A stretch of DNA of 64,000 bases from Stygiolobus caldivivus (lineage in GTDB: Archaea > Thermoproteota > Thermoprotei_A > Sulfolobales > Sulfolobaceae), in the NCBI RefSeq assembly GCF_019704315.1, contig NZ_AP024597.1, positions 2,702,501-2,766,500 on the forward strand. Direction: 5' to 3'. Position 1 is the first letter of the stretch. Each line of letters opens with the position of its first letter. Positions 45,560 through 55,125 of this stretch are shown piece after piece. A program made the translations under genes and the position numbers. The notes under the pieces were generated by a model. That model was given only the letters and a program-made list of their open reading frames with translations, was not told where the DNA came from and did not search any database.

Positions 45560-48500
45560 ATGAAAAGGTATTCAATCTTTCTAATACTAGTTATTTTAAT
45601 ATCTTCTATACAGCTCCTAACAGCAATAAGTTCTACTAATTCAATGAGTATAATAACTAATTCAATACCTCCTAAAGGGTTCAGAATAATTGGCACATTA
45701 CCCCAAAATTACCAGCTAACTTTTACTATCTTTATTCCGCTAAAGAATGTAAACTTGCTCTATTACTATGCTTATGAGACCTCTAACCCATCATCACCCC
45801 TATACCACCACTTTTTATCTAAGTCTCAAGTTGAAAGGTTGTTTTACCCTACAGCTCAATTTAAAGAAGTTTTATCCTTTTTGAGAGAACACGGTTTCAA
45901 CGTAGAGTTCACTTCTGCTGATTCTGTAATAGTAGCTTCAGGAACTGTAGGTATGATAGAAAAATACTTAGGCGTCACGATTAAGATAGTGAGCAACGGA
46001 ACAGTAAGATACTACTACTCTCTTGGGAGACCAACAATAGATGCTTATATCGTGGCTACTAACGTATCTAATCTATTCTTCGACCACCCCTCAACCTTAG
46101 TTACTCAGAAGACGGTTCAAAAACTAATAGGACACTTACAACAGCCTAATTATACTGCGCCCATAGAAGCCTATTGGCCTAATGTCCTCCAAAAGGTCTA
46201 TAATGAAACCCCGCTATTCGCTAAGGGATATATGGGACAAAATTACACGATCGGGATACTCGACTTTTACGGAGACCCGTATATCTACCAGCAACTGGTA
46301 GACTTTGATAAGGTGACCGGGCTTCCTAACCCTCCTAACTTTACGGTAGTCCCTATAGGTCCTTATAATCCTGGCTTGGGAATAGAGACTGGTTGGGCTG
46401 GAGAGATAAGCCTCGATGTAGAGGTCTCGCATACTGTAGCACCAAGAGCTGGTATTGTCCTCTACATAGCTAACCCCAATTGTCTGTTACCTACGATAAT
46501 TTCATATATAGTATCTCAAGATAGGGTAGACGTATTATCCCAAAGTTTTTCTATACCAGAGAGCTCAATTTCTACGTTTTCAGGTCAGTTATTTTACACT
46601 TGTATAGTATTAAGCGATGAATATTATGCAATGGGATCTGCTGAGGGTATTTCGTTCTTCGCGTCTAGCGGTGATGCTGGAGGCTCTGGGTATAGTAATG
46701 GTCCCATAGGGACTGTTGGTTACCCTGCAGTATCTCCTTTCGTGACGAGTGCAGGAGGTACTACGACTTATGTCCAGTTCCCTAACGGCTCATATTACCA
46801 GACAGCATGGTCCAACTACGGGTTCGTACCTAATGGTGTAAATTACGGTGGGTCGAGTGGAGGAATAAGCATAATAGAACCCAAACCTTGGTACCAATGG
46901 GGTTTACCTACACCTGCTTCATATCCCAACGGTAGAGAAGTCCCAGATATTTCTGCCAACGCAGACGTATACCCCGGCATATACATCATTTGCCCGTTTA
47001 ACATAACAGAAATTATTGGTGGGACTAGCGAAGCGTCACCTCTCCTAGCCGGGATGACTGTGACATTAGATAGTTATCTGCATAAAAAACTCGGTATGTT
47101 AAACCCGGTCATATACGAGTTAGCGTCAAACTCGTCAATATACTCAAAAGTCTTCTATCCCATTACTTTTGGTTACAACATACCTTGGACTGCTAATTAC
47201 GGATATAACCTTGTAACGGGTTGGGGGTCTATAAACTTAGGAAACTTAGCCCATTATATAAGAGAAATAGAAACGATTCCATCATTATCCATAGAAGTTA
47301 ACGTATTAAATAGCAGTGGAGGTGTTAGTGAGGAATTTATGCCCGGGCAGACAATGATCGTCACTGCAAATATAACATATAATAACGTCACAGTCAGTCA
47401 AGGTAAGTTTAGTGCAGTCCTAGAAGACGTGCTGGGAAACATAACTGAAGTTAAATTGTCATATGACAATATAACAAAACTCTGGGTCGGAAAGGTTAAG
47501 CTCCCTGCAGATGCTAACGGGATAATTTATGTGACGGTCTATGGTAATTACAGTGGGATAGGGGGAGAAGGGTTTACTGAAACTTTTTCAGGTTACTATA
47601 TGACCTTTGAACTACCCATATCACTTGAGTTCTTCGACTCGCAAGTATCTCCTTATGTAGTGGCTAATGTCACTAACGTTTACGGTCAAATGGCGCCTAA
47701 CACTACAGTGATAAGCGTTAGCTTATATTCGTATAACATCACAGACAATAAGTATACTTTCGTAGGAAACCTGAGCTTAGAGTACAGCCCAGAGGTAGGT
47801 GCATGGCTAGGTGAACTACCCAACATTACACCTATAGGGGATGATTTATTAATAGGTGACAACGCGTACGGTTACGTGGCTTTCTCTAACGGTATATATT
47901 TACAATCGCTTTTCGTTTTACCTCAAATTATTGCCGAGCCCGGGGGTGTAGCTGGAGGACAGTACATACTAATCGAAGGTTTACCTACGTTCCAGTCAAC
48001 GAATCTGTTAGTACAAACAGATGTAACCTACGGCTCTAATGTGACCGCTGAGCTACTATCGCCTTCCGGTACCGTGGTGAGTAAGTCCGTTATTAGCTTA
48101 ACCCCTAGCGGGATTTTACAAGGTTACCTCTATGTGCCTAAAAATGTCACTCAAGGTCTTTATACAATATTACTCTTCGCGTCATACGACTCATACACTC
48201 TGGATGAAAACTTGTCGGGTTACTTCTACGGGCAAGTGTATATTGTACCTAAACCGTCTGTACCTATAATCTCAACTTCTAATTACGCTATTCAGGGGCA
48301 AGTGCTATATGTATACGCAAACATAACTTATCCAAACGGGACCGAAGTAACTCAAGGTATGTATTCGGCTACGGTATTCCCTTCTACTCTAAAGTCAGAA
48401 TACCCGAATATAAGTACAGTGTTAGAGATACCCCTATGGTATAATCCAAGTCTAGGTCTATGGGAGGGGAACACCACATTACCTTCCTCGAGTTCCTTAG

Positions 48501-49396
48501 GTAATTATACATATTTGTCATCTACCACGTATTTCGCAACACCTTTCGACGTGTTGGTGACGGGAGTTTCCTATGACGGTGTGCCTACTTCTAACGGTCT
48601 ATCTAATGCTCATACGTTTTACATACTACCTTATACTTTGGTCACAAGTTCGAGAATTGATGCAGGACAGACGTATAATGCTTATCTGAAAAACGATACG
48701 ATAGTGGGCAACGTCACCCTATTAAATGACATCATAGTTGACGATACTATTAACGGGAACGTAATAATAACTAGTTCTAATGTCAGTAACGTACTGATCT
48801 TAGACTCTCATGTGACTATTTTAGGCTCAGAGGTAGAAGGGTTGAAAGCAATAAACTCCACCATAACTTTTGTACAGAGCCACGCTAATAACCTTTACTT
48901 AACAAATTCTAAGGTGTCTACGATCGGCTCAACGATAAATAATATTACGCCGGCATTACCGAGTATTCAAATACAAGTTCCATCAGAAAACTTGACGGGA
49001 GTTGTCCCAATAAAAGTGACTATTACTGGACGTGATATCTCTCAAAACTCTATATATATTAACAATATCTTACTCACTAATTTCTCGGGTAATACCTATA
49101 CATATCAACTAGACACATATAAATATCCTGACGGGACTTATAAGTTTACTGTGGTAAGCTATCAGTCAGACGGGTTAATGAATGAAACGTCGATAAGTAT
49201 CCAAATCCAGAACCAGTTAGTAGAGGTCAGCCATAATTTAAATAACTTAAACCAGACCGTTAGCTCTATAAGTAGTTCAGTTACGTCAAATAGTGATGCA
49301 CTGAAGACGGAGCAGGAGTATATCATAGTGTCGTTAGTGCTCGCTATCATTGCTGTGATAATAGGATTAGCCGCCTTTCTCACAAGGAGAAAGTAA
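45560..49396 (+). CDS. Membrane-anchored S53 family serine-carboxyl protease (pro-kumamolisin)
   Basis: Secreted acid protease of 1278 residues. Order: signal peptide (about 1-24); pro-kumamolisin domain (about 30-190; SQVERLFYPTAQFKEVLSFL, SADSVIVASGTVGMIEKYLG); catalytic domain with the acid pair in GWAGEISLDVEVSH (about 277-290), the oxyanion-region FASSGDAGGSG and the nucleophile motif GGTSEASPLLAGM (Ser about 488); then several beta-sandwich repeats with many N-x-S/T sites; and a C-terminal membrane helix followed by RRK. The active site is complete. It would digest proteins outside the cell at low pH. The very long repeat-rich leader may be regulatory. Confidence 0.93.
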   Translation: MKRYSIFLILVILISSIQLLTAISSTNSMSIITNSIPPKGFRIIGTLPQNYQLTFTIFIPLKNVNLLYYYAYETSNPSSPLYHHFLSKSQVERLFYPTAQFKEVLSFLREHGFNVEFTSADSVIVASGTVGMIEKYLGVTIKIVSNGTVRYYYSLGRPTIDAYIVATNVSNLFFDHPSTLVTQKTVQKLIGHLQQPNYTAPIEAYWPNVLQKVYNETPLFAKGYMGQNYTIGILDFYGDPYIYQQLVDFDKVTGLPNPPNFTVVPIGPYNPGLGIETGWAGEISLDVEVSHTVAPRAGIVLYIANPNCLLPTIISYIVSQDRVDVLSQSFSIPESSISTFSGQLFYTCIVLSDEYYAMGSAEGISFFASSGDAGGSGYSNGPIGTVGYPAVSPFVTSAGGTTTYVQFPNGSYYQTAWSNYGFVPNGVNYGGSSGGISIIEPKPWYQWGLPTPASYPNGREVPDISANADVYPGIYIICPFNITEIIGGTSEASPLLAGMTVTLDSYLHKKLGMLNPVIYELASNSSIYSKVFYPITFGYNIPWTANYGYNLVTGWGSINLGNLAHYIREIETIPSLSIEVNVLNSSGGVSEEFMPGQTMIVTANITYNNVTVSQGKFSAVLEDVLGNITEVKLSYDNITKLWVGKVKLPADANGIIYVTVYGNYSGIGGEGFTETFSGYYMTFELPISLEFFDSQVSPYVVANVTNVYGQMAPNTTVISVSLYSYNITDNKYTFVGNLSLEYSPEVGAWLGELPNITPIGDDLLIGDNAYGYVAFSNGIYLQSLFVLPQIIAEPGGVAGGQYILIEGLPTFQSTNLLVQTDVTYGSNVTAELLSPSGTVVSKSVISLTPSGILQGYLYVPKNVTQGLYTILLFASYDSYTLDENLSGYFYGQVYIVPKPSVPIISTSNYAIQGQVLYVYANITYPNGTEVTQGMYSATVFPSTLKSEYPNISTVLEIPLWYNPSLGLWEGNTTLPSSSSLGNYTYLSSTTYFATPFDVLVTGVSYDGVPTSNGLSNAHTFYILPYTLVTSSRIDAGQTYNAYLKNDTIVGNVTLLNDIIVDDTINGNVIITSSNVSNVLILDSHVTILGSEVEGLKAINSTITFVQSHANNLYLTNSKVSTIGSTINNITPALPSIQIQVPSENLTGVVPIKVTITGRDISQNSIYINNILLTNFSGNTYTYQLDTYKYPDGTYKFTVVSYQSDGLMNETSISIQIQNQLVEVSHNLNNLNQTVSSISSSVTSNSDALKTEQEYIIVSLVLAIIAVIIGLAAFLTRRK

Positions 49397-49637
49397 ATAG
49401 ATTAAGATAGAAGCATTTTTCTTATTTATTTTTCTTCGCTATAATACTGTTTATAGTTGGGATATATAGACGAATTAATTTCTTCTTTCACGACAGAGTT
49501 AAAAATTAGCGGATTTTTATGGTTTGGATTTTTTACGCCTCCTTTGTGAATCCACTTTATTTTAATATTTTGAAATCAAAAATTGATCCTGCACTCGGTA
49601 AATATTAATTAGAGAGCGCGCAGGAGGTAATACCATA

Positions 49638-49879
49638 GGACGACTTGAATCCACTTTAATCTACTTTGTGGAGTCGTTTCCGCTCGTTCCACAAATACTT
49701 CCGCAAGACGGCTAAAAAACAAACCGGTCGAAGAAATCGAAAGAGAAGTCCTTGAAGAAGCAGAGAAAATAAGCCCCAAGTACGCTAGGGGAAAAGAGAT
49801 AAAAAGGAACGGGTACTCAGACTACCGCTTCTTCAAAGGCAGGAGAAAAATCTACAAAACCTACCTATGTTACGGTTGA
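49638..49879 (+). pseudogene. Degraded transposase-like fragment
   Basis: Two adjacent plus-strand frames read as coding remains: 49638-49715 (GRLESTLIYFVESFPLVPQI) and, one frame over, 49703-49879 (RRLKNKPVEEIEREVLEEAE ... KISPKYARGKEIKRNGYSDY, ending TYLCYG). The charged helix plus basic tail resembles transposase N-terminal regions of Sulfolobus elements, but I cannot name the family. No terminal repeats were found. The rest of 49397-50023 is AT-rich. Confidence 0.4.
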
Positions 49880-50023
49880 GTAAAATACAATGTAACTAGT
49901 TAAATTAGTAAAAATTATTAAACGCAAGGATTTTACGTAAAATGATCAAGACGTACAATCTTATCACTTAGCTTATGAAGGTTATAATCAACGACACTGG
50001 ACAGAGGAATAAGTAAGACATTG

Positions 50024-50491
50024 TTAACGTAATATCTTCTCTGCTTCATTTAACATTTTCTCTATATCTTGAAACCTGGCTCTAACGCTCTGGACGTCAA
50101 ATTTTCCCTCATGAAAACCCCATACGTGAAGGACATATGCAGAGTCCCATCCGTTCCTTACCCAATTACCCAATTTCAGGGATAGCTTTACCACTGCAGT
50201 ACCTAAAGTATATGTGTGCCATCTATCTTCTTTCACTGCTTGTTCATATTCTGGTAAACCGAACTTTTCAGCTAAAGCCTTTACAATTTCTTCCGCGACC
50301 TTGTAAGCTTTTTCAGAAGACTGCACCGTATCTCCCTTTTCTAGGTACTCTTTAGCCTCGGAGAGAAACTTTTTAGCAAGCTCTAACCTAACCTTTATCC
50401 CCTCTTGGGGGTCTAGCTTTGATAATGTAAAAATAATGAGGTTCTCAACGTTTATTCCTTTTTCCTCAGCTTTCCTTATTAACTCTTCCAT
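50024..50491 (-). CDS. PaREP1/HEPN-like family protein
   Basis: A 155-residue all-helical protein of the PaREP1 family, common in multiple copies in Crenarchaeota and related to HEPN domains. Typical: RLELAKKFLSEAKEYLEKGD, AYKVAEEIVKALAEKFGLPEY, and the WHTYTLGTAV segment with a nearby W-x-N (GNWVRNGWDSAYVLHVWGFHE). The RxxxH nuclease motif of toxic HEPN proteins is not evident. Function unknown; often found near mobile DNA. Two similar short sequences flank the gene (49893-49945 and 50683-50730). Confidence 0.82.
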   Translation of the reverse strand: MEELIRKAEEKGINVENLIIFTLSKLDPQEGIKVRLELAKKFLSEAKEYLEKGDTVQSSEKAYKVAEEIVKALAEKFGLPEYEQAVKEDRWHTYTLGTAVVKLSLKLGNWVRNGWDSAYVLHVWGFHEGKFDVQSVRARFQDIEKMLNEAEKILR

Positions 50492-51136
50492 AGTATCTTA
50501 TTCCATACCCATTCTTAAAAGAATAAAACCTTCAATTTTCCAACCCGTTACGTTTTTTCACATCGTGTATCATTTGTAGGAAAAACCCTGACACTCGGGT
50601 ATTACTTTAAATACCTATACCCTTTTAATGTTATACATTTGCGGGATACATAGTCCTGATTATAGAGTAAGTAATACCTTATGTTAAAATAGTAAAAAAT
50701 GTTAGACAAGGATTTTGGATAAAATGCTAAACAGTATCCCCCGTTATTAAGTCAAAAATTCGATGTGCTTAGAGTGCCTAATACATACTTCATGAGGTCT
50801 TAGGAGGTAGGCTTCTTTTCACTCAAAGCCTTTATCGGTTTGTGAACTATTATCGTGTAAGCCATAAGCAAAGACGAGGTTAAGAGGTGGGTTAGCCAAG
50901 TTCTTGTGACTAATAATTCTCTTTATAGTGTTACTAAAGAAGTACCTGAGAAGGTTAAGGTACTTAAGAGAGTGCTTCAAACTGGATAGCGTAACTTAGA
51001 TAAGCTTCTAACGACTTTTTGCTGAAATATAGCCGGTTTAAGGTATTCTTAGAGTTTAGTTAGAAAAGCCGAGTTAATTCTTTTTAAAAATGTACTATCG
51101 CTAAGTTAATTACTTGGGCTCTCAAAATGTCAGATC
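50492..51136. other. Intergenic region without a called gene
   Basis: About 645 bp. 50683-50730 resembles 49893-49945 on the other side of the PaREP1 gene, same orientation (AAGGATTTTG/AAGGATTTTAC followed by TAAAATG). A 40-codon frame near 50870-50990 (DEVKRWVSQVLVTNN) may be coding debris. Nothing else recognised. Confidence 0.4.
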
Positions 51137-51820
51137 ATGAAGTTCCTGTTGGTGAGTGATGTCCATAAGTCCTATAAGTTCTTTAAGGGGCATGACGAGT
51201 CAGTCGCGGTGGAGTGGCTGTTAGAGGTCATAGATAAGGTGAGACCGGATGTCCTAATCTCTGCAGGGGATTGGGACGATGGGATGACGGCGGAGGACTT
51301 TGTGAAAATAAGCTCTAAGGTAAAGCTACTGACGATCTACGGGAACCACGAGAACTTCGGGATAATCAGGGCGTATGCTATGCCTGACGGTAAAGTCTTC
51401 GAGATAGGGGACCTGAAAATAGCTGGAATAAACGGGCTTTTGGGGGAGGAGAGTAGGAAAGGTGTCCCAATGACCTCCCCTATCCAGTTTATGAACGTAA
51501 TTAACAGGTTAAAGAATACTGTGGATAGGCTCGACATATTTCTAGCCCACCAGCCACCTTACATACCTGAGGTCTACCCTAAAATGAAGTTTGATGAGTA
51601 TAGTCAGATGATGTTTGACGCTGTGGAAGATTTAAAGCCCAGGCTCTTCCTTAACGGCCATATGACGGCGGGGTGCTACTCATACTACGAGTTCCCCTCA
51701 GGGACAAAGTACTTAAGGGTTGACAGCTCGCAGAGTTATCGATGCTATGCGTTACTGGAGGGGGATAAAGAGGTCACGGTCTATGAAGACGGAGAAGAAG
51801 TAAGGCGTTTCACTATATGA
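51137..51820 (+). CDS. Calcineurin-like metallophosphoesterase
   Basis: Two-metal phosphoesterase of 227 residues. All family motifs are present: KFLLVSDVHKSYKFF (D-x-H, about residues 2-16), LISAGDWDDG (GD motif, about 40-49), TIYGNHENFG (GNHE, about 68-77), FLAHQPPY (about 135-142) and FLNGHMTAGCYS (GHxH-like with Thr-Ala-Gly after His, about 171-182). The substrate may be a nucleotide, phosphoprotein or phosphodiester; not determinable. A single gene with an AT-rich leader. Confidence 0.9.
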   Translation: MKFLLVSDVHKSYKFFKGHDESVAVEWLLEVIDKVRPDVLISAGDWDDGMTAEDFVKISSKVKLLTIYGNHENFGIIRAYAMPDGKVFEIGDLKIAGINGLLGEESRKGVPMTSPIQFMNVINRLKNTVDRLDIFLAHQPPYIPEVYPKMKFDEYSQMMFDAVEDLKPRLFLNGHMTAGCYSYYEFPSGTKYLRVDSSQSYRCYALLEGDKEVTVYEDGEEVRRFTI

Positions 51821-52198
51821 CCATTAGTAGAACCCTCGTACTCAGCTGTGGCTATTCTCGTAAAGTACTCATAACCGTACCTTTGTGAAACTATTGATAG
51901 CAGCAGAAGGTGTTCATTGTTAACCGCCATTTGAGTTAAGTCATAAGCTCGAGGGAATGACCAATAGGATAATTATGAAAACTCATACGGTAACATAGCA
52001 AAGACTATAAGAGGCAGAGTATGTGTGTTACTGCATTCCGATTTCCTTTGGCTAAAACCTTTGAGGGGCATCTTATAGTCTTCTTTAATGGTGCTGTAGT
52101 CAGAAGGTGAGGTAAAAGACCTGGGGGCCAAAGCGGAGCCTGCCTTATATGACTAAGTGTCTTAAAGCTAGATAGGGCTTCTGAGCTGGTCATTATAT
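51821..52198. other. Intergenic region without a called gene
   Basis: A minus-strand frame of 65 codons (52005-52202) has no recognisable pattern and is not called. No repeats of the families described here were identified. Confidence 0.45.
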
Positions 52199-52450
52199 TC
52201 ACAAACCTTTTTCCTTAATTTCCTTGAGCAATTCCTTACCTACATTAGTCAAGTTGTACTTATTCTTTTTCTTCGATAATATGCCCTCAGCCACTAGGTC
52301 GTTGAGCTGGAATTTCAGCGAATCAGTGGAGATATTTAAGGAGTCCTTAATGTCCTTGAAGGTAAGCGATATTTCAGCCCCGCCCTCATTGAACAATTTT
52401 AATATTTTTACTTTTATTGGTGAGTTAAGCAATTTTTCTTTATTGTCCAT
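52199..52450 (-). CDS. Small winged-helix transcription regulator
   Basis: An 83-residue winged-helix protein of the ArsR/HTH_20 or HTH_5 sort: NSPIKVKILKLFNEGGAEIS, LTFKDIKDSLNISTDSLKFQLNDLVAEGILS (recognition helix), wing KKKNKYNLTNVGKELL. No metal-binding Cys pair, so it is not a typical metal sensor. Stand-alone gene; DNA-binding regulator by fold, target unknown. Confidence 0.8.
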   Translation of the reverse strand: MDNKEKLLNSPIKVKILKLFNEGGAEISLTFKDIKDSLNISTDSLKFQLNDLVAEGILSKKKNKYNLTNVGKELLKEIKEKGL

Positions 52451-53160
52451 GAGTTTTACATGTCTGACCCAAAATTTAAAAAATTGTTTTTAATAGACTG
52501 AGATTGAACGGGGTATAGACTTTTCATAGTGATGATTAACCTGATATTGATACTTAGCCTTTGACCCACTTCCTCGGGCTCTAAACGCAAAAGGTTGGCG
52601 TGGACTTGGAATTCGGTTATTAACTAGAAATCTTGCTAATAGGGAGTTAACTTAACCTTCATACCATATCAGGCTTTGAAAGGCAAGGCCTCACCCTTAA
52701 TATACACATGCGGCTATAGGGTGTCCTGTTGTCCTTCAAATACCTACATAGAATAAAACCGTAACTAAGCGTAACACCCCTCAGTATAGTCCGTAACGCT
52801 ATATTACAGTCGGTTAAGTGCCTGAATGGACTGTAATGGGTTGGTCATTATCTTCCAATATTAGGTTATTTGACTTTAGGCCACCCGTAATACAGAACGA
52901 GAGTGCCCTCTTATTTTTAGTAATTTGCTATCGTCTCAGTGGCTAACATAAGGTCAAAACAGATCTGAATACCAGTTACCGATCTTACACAAAAAGACGG
53001 CGGTCAGGGGGACCTTTATGTGTCCTAAACCTGGTTTGTCCTATTAAATTGGTGCAAATCGGAGGACCTTATTGGGAACACTTATTATGCATCGGTAACA
53101 ATACTATCTTATGATAGGGCAGATATCTGTGAGAAAGATAGACGAGAAAGGGGAGGGTAT
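52451..53160. other. Repeat remnants upstream of vapBC
   Basis: No gene. 52663-52710 resembles part of the leader repeat of 37.1 and 45.1 kb (ATATCAGGCTTTGAAAGGCA). 53011-53064 is a partial copy of the dispersed element (GACCTTTATGTGTCC, then CCTATTAAATTGGTGCAAAT) in plus orientation. This appears to be a graveyard of intergenic repeats. Confidence 0.45.
53011..53064 (+). repeat. Dispersed intergenic element, copy G (partial, plus orientation)
   Basis: The first about 55 bp match the start of copy B at 12771 (GACCTT, GTGTC, then CTATTAAATTAGTGCAAAT with one change). The following sequence is only weakly similar. Confidence 0.5.
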
Positions 53161-53162
53161 TA

Positions 53163-53390
53163 ATTTCTGACTACAAAAAGAAAGAGATATACCTCATAGA
53201 CCTGGGGTCAGGGTACTTTATCACTGACAAGAAGGAAGTAGCGGAAAAGGTTGCTGAGAAAGCGTCTAGGGCGTTCGAAGAGGAGTTCCTAAAAATGGTA
53301 GAAGAGGTTAGTGTTGCACCTGGTGAAATAGAACAAATAGTTGATAGAGCAGTCAACAGGAAAGGACTATGGGCTCCCCAAGGTACCTAA
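53163..53390 (+). CDS. VapB-like antitoxin, start uncertain (ATT behind GGGGAGG)
   Basis: A 75-residue frame, helix-rich and acidic, just upstream of and overlapping the VapC gene by 22 bp, as antitoxin genes do: KKKEIYLIDLGSGYFITDKK, EVAEKVAEKASRAFEEEFLK and EIEQIVDRAVNRKGLWAPQG. No ATG, GTG or TTG exists in frame upstream of the conserved part (TAG stop just before); ATT at 53163 stands 6 nt after GGGGAGG. It may therefore use a rare start or be a relic like its partner. Confidence 0.5.
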   Translation: MSDYKKKEIYLIDLGSGYFITDKKEVAEKVAEKASRAFEEEFLKMVEEVSVAPGEIEQIVDRAVNRKGLWAPQGT

Positions 53391-53762
53391 TAGATACAGA
53401 CGTATTATTCTCTAAAAAATACCTGAAGTATAAAGGGGAAAGACTCGTCACTGTTACGTCTATCTGTGAATTTTTAACAGTCATTAGGGAGAAATACCTA
53501 GAGTTATACCGTAGCGGTCATACGGATAGGGCTAAGGGCTATTTGAGGTTCTTAAGCTTGGTGTTAGGTGAGGTTAAAGAATCTGTTATTGAAGTTAACG
53601 GCAAACGACTTTATCCACGCTGGGGACATAGTATTCAGGAGAGACTTAGACGTAAGAGACGCGGTAAACGTAGCTGTAGCAGAGAGGCTCAATTTAGTGA
53701 TAGTGAGTGAAGACAAAGACTATGACAGGGTTAAGGATATTGTTAAGGTAATCCGTCCCTGA
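53369..53762 (+). pseudogene. VapC PIN-domain toxin gene with frameshift
   Basis: A PIN-domain ribonuclease split over two frames. Frame one from ATG 53369 gives RYLIDTDVLFSKKYLKYKGE (first Asp of the site), ICEFLTVIREKYLELYRSG and VLGEVKESVIEV. Frame two (53568-53762) gives DFIHAGDIVFRRDLDVRDAVNVAVAERLNLVIVSEDKDYDRV, the acidic end of the PIN domain. The switch is needed near 53600-53620, so a one-base insertion or deletion has inactivated it. Continuing in frame one gives a nonsense basic tail (RRKRRGKRSCSREAQ). A sequencing error is the alternative. Confidence 0.7.
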
Positions 53763-53949
53763 TCCTTTGTCCTGCAGAAGCTCTTGCAAGTTAGTAGCAG
53801 GTACTGTGTCCCGCTTTTTCCTGATCGGTAGACCGTACGATCGTTTCAATTTGTATATACTTTCTTGTATGATTTTCATCAAGATCGCCAGGTCTCCTTG
53901 ACATAGCTAGATAAATTATAAATTTTAGCACCCTAACACTCTATACCTC

Positions 53950-55065
53950 ATGAGAAAGTTCCTAATAGTCTTTATCACCTCCACTTCGTTCTTCCTGAGC
54001 TACTTCTCAAGGATTGCGTGGAGTATAGTGTCAGTATACTCTTCGCTGAGACCTACGCAAGTAGAAGACAGTGTAATATTCTCACTCTTCTTTGTAGGCT
54101 ATGTAGTAGTGCAAATCCCTGCGGGTATAGTGAGTAACAAGTTCCCTAGAGTCGTCGGCTTGATCTCCTTACTAGGGCTAGCCATTTCGTCCTTCATTTC
54201 TGGTATATCTACCAGTATCTTAGAGGAGTACTTAGCGAGCCTCCTCATGGGTCTAAGTGCCGGGTGGATATACCCCACTACTATTAAGATCCTGTCGTCG
54301 TCATTCAGCCGTAGCGAACTACCCGTAGCAATAGGTTACTACAGTTTAGCATGGCCCTTATCAATAGTCCTATCCGGCTTGGTCTTACCCTTCATCAGCA
54401 TAGACGTGAATTGGAGGTGGGCTTATTACCTTATAGCTATTATCTCCTTACTAATTGCCCTCTCATACCTCCCTCTAAATGTTAAGGTTGAAGAGAATAG
54501 AAACGGAGGAGTATTTACGCTCGTGAAGAATAGGGATGTAGTTACGGTCAGTTTGTCTGGTTTTCTCTTCTTTTTGTCCTATTGGATAATAACTCTATAC
54601 GCGTATAAGTACTTCCTTAACATAGGTCTAGGCCCATATATAGCAGGTTTTGCATATTCGCTCTTAGCTTTAGCGGGTATCCCGTCTACAGTAATAGCTG
54701 GTTACATAATAAAGAATATAGGGGTGAGGAATACGCTGTCCTTATTTGAAGGCATCTACGGTTCGTTAACAATAGCCTTAGCGTACTTCATAACGTCCGT
54801 GCAGGTCATGTTAATAGCGACTATCATGGGTTTCGTGAGGTTTATTATAACACCGGCTAACTCAAGTGCTGTATCACTAATTGACAGTAAAAACGCCGGA
54901 AGTGTATCAGGTTTTGCTAACTTTTTCTGGCAGAGTAGCGGTATAGTAGCACCTATCATAGCCTCGCTGGTGATTTTCACGCTGGGTTTCCATCTACTGT
55001 GGGTGATCTGCGGTCTAATTATATTAGCCTCTGCTGTCTCGTACTTCATATTACTGAGGATATAG
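53950..55065 (+). CDS. MFS transporter
   Basis: A 371-residue permease with about 12 helices and a central loop (KVEENRNGGVFTLVKNRDVV, about residues 178-197). N-terminal RIAWSIVSVYSSLRPTQVE and the helix 2-3 loop GIVSNKFPRVVG (motif-A-like) fit the anion/sugar-acid branch of the superfamily. The substrate is not readable. Preceded by the broken vapBC and followed by a convergent membrane protein; no operon. Confidence 0.83.
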   Translation: MRKFLIVFITSTSFFLSYFSRIAWSIVSVYSSLRPTQVEDSVIFSLFFVGYVVVQIPAGIVSNKFPRVVGLISLLGLAISSFISGISTSILEEYLASLLMGLSAGWIYPTTIKILSSSFSRSELPVAIGYYSLAWPLSIVLSGLVLPFISIDVNWRWAYYLIAIISLLIALSYLPLNVKVEENRNGGVFTLVKNRDVVTVSLSGFLFFLSYWIITLYAYKYFLNIGLGPYIAGFAYSLLALAGIPSTVIAGYIIKNIGVRNTLSLFEGIYGSLTIALAYFITSVQVMLIATIMGFVRFIITPANSSAVSLIDSKNAGSVSGFANFFWQSSGIVAPIIASLVIFTLGFHLLWVICGLIILASAVSYFILLRI

Positions 55066-55125
55066 TAGAGGCGGGTTGAAAGGTTAAATTTTATCTGTAG
55101 CTTTATTAGTCTTTCACTAGCTTAA

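Noticed and set aside
52005-52202. 65-codon minus-strand frame
   Set aside because: No motif; sits between two independent genes and has no leader features.
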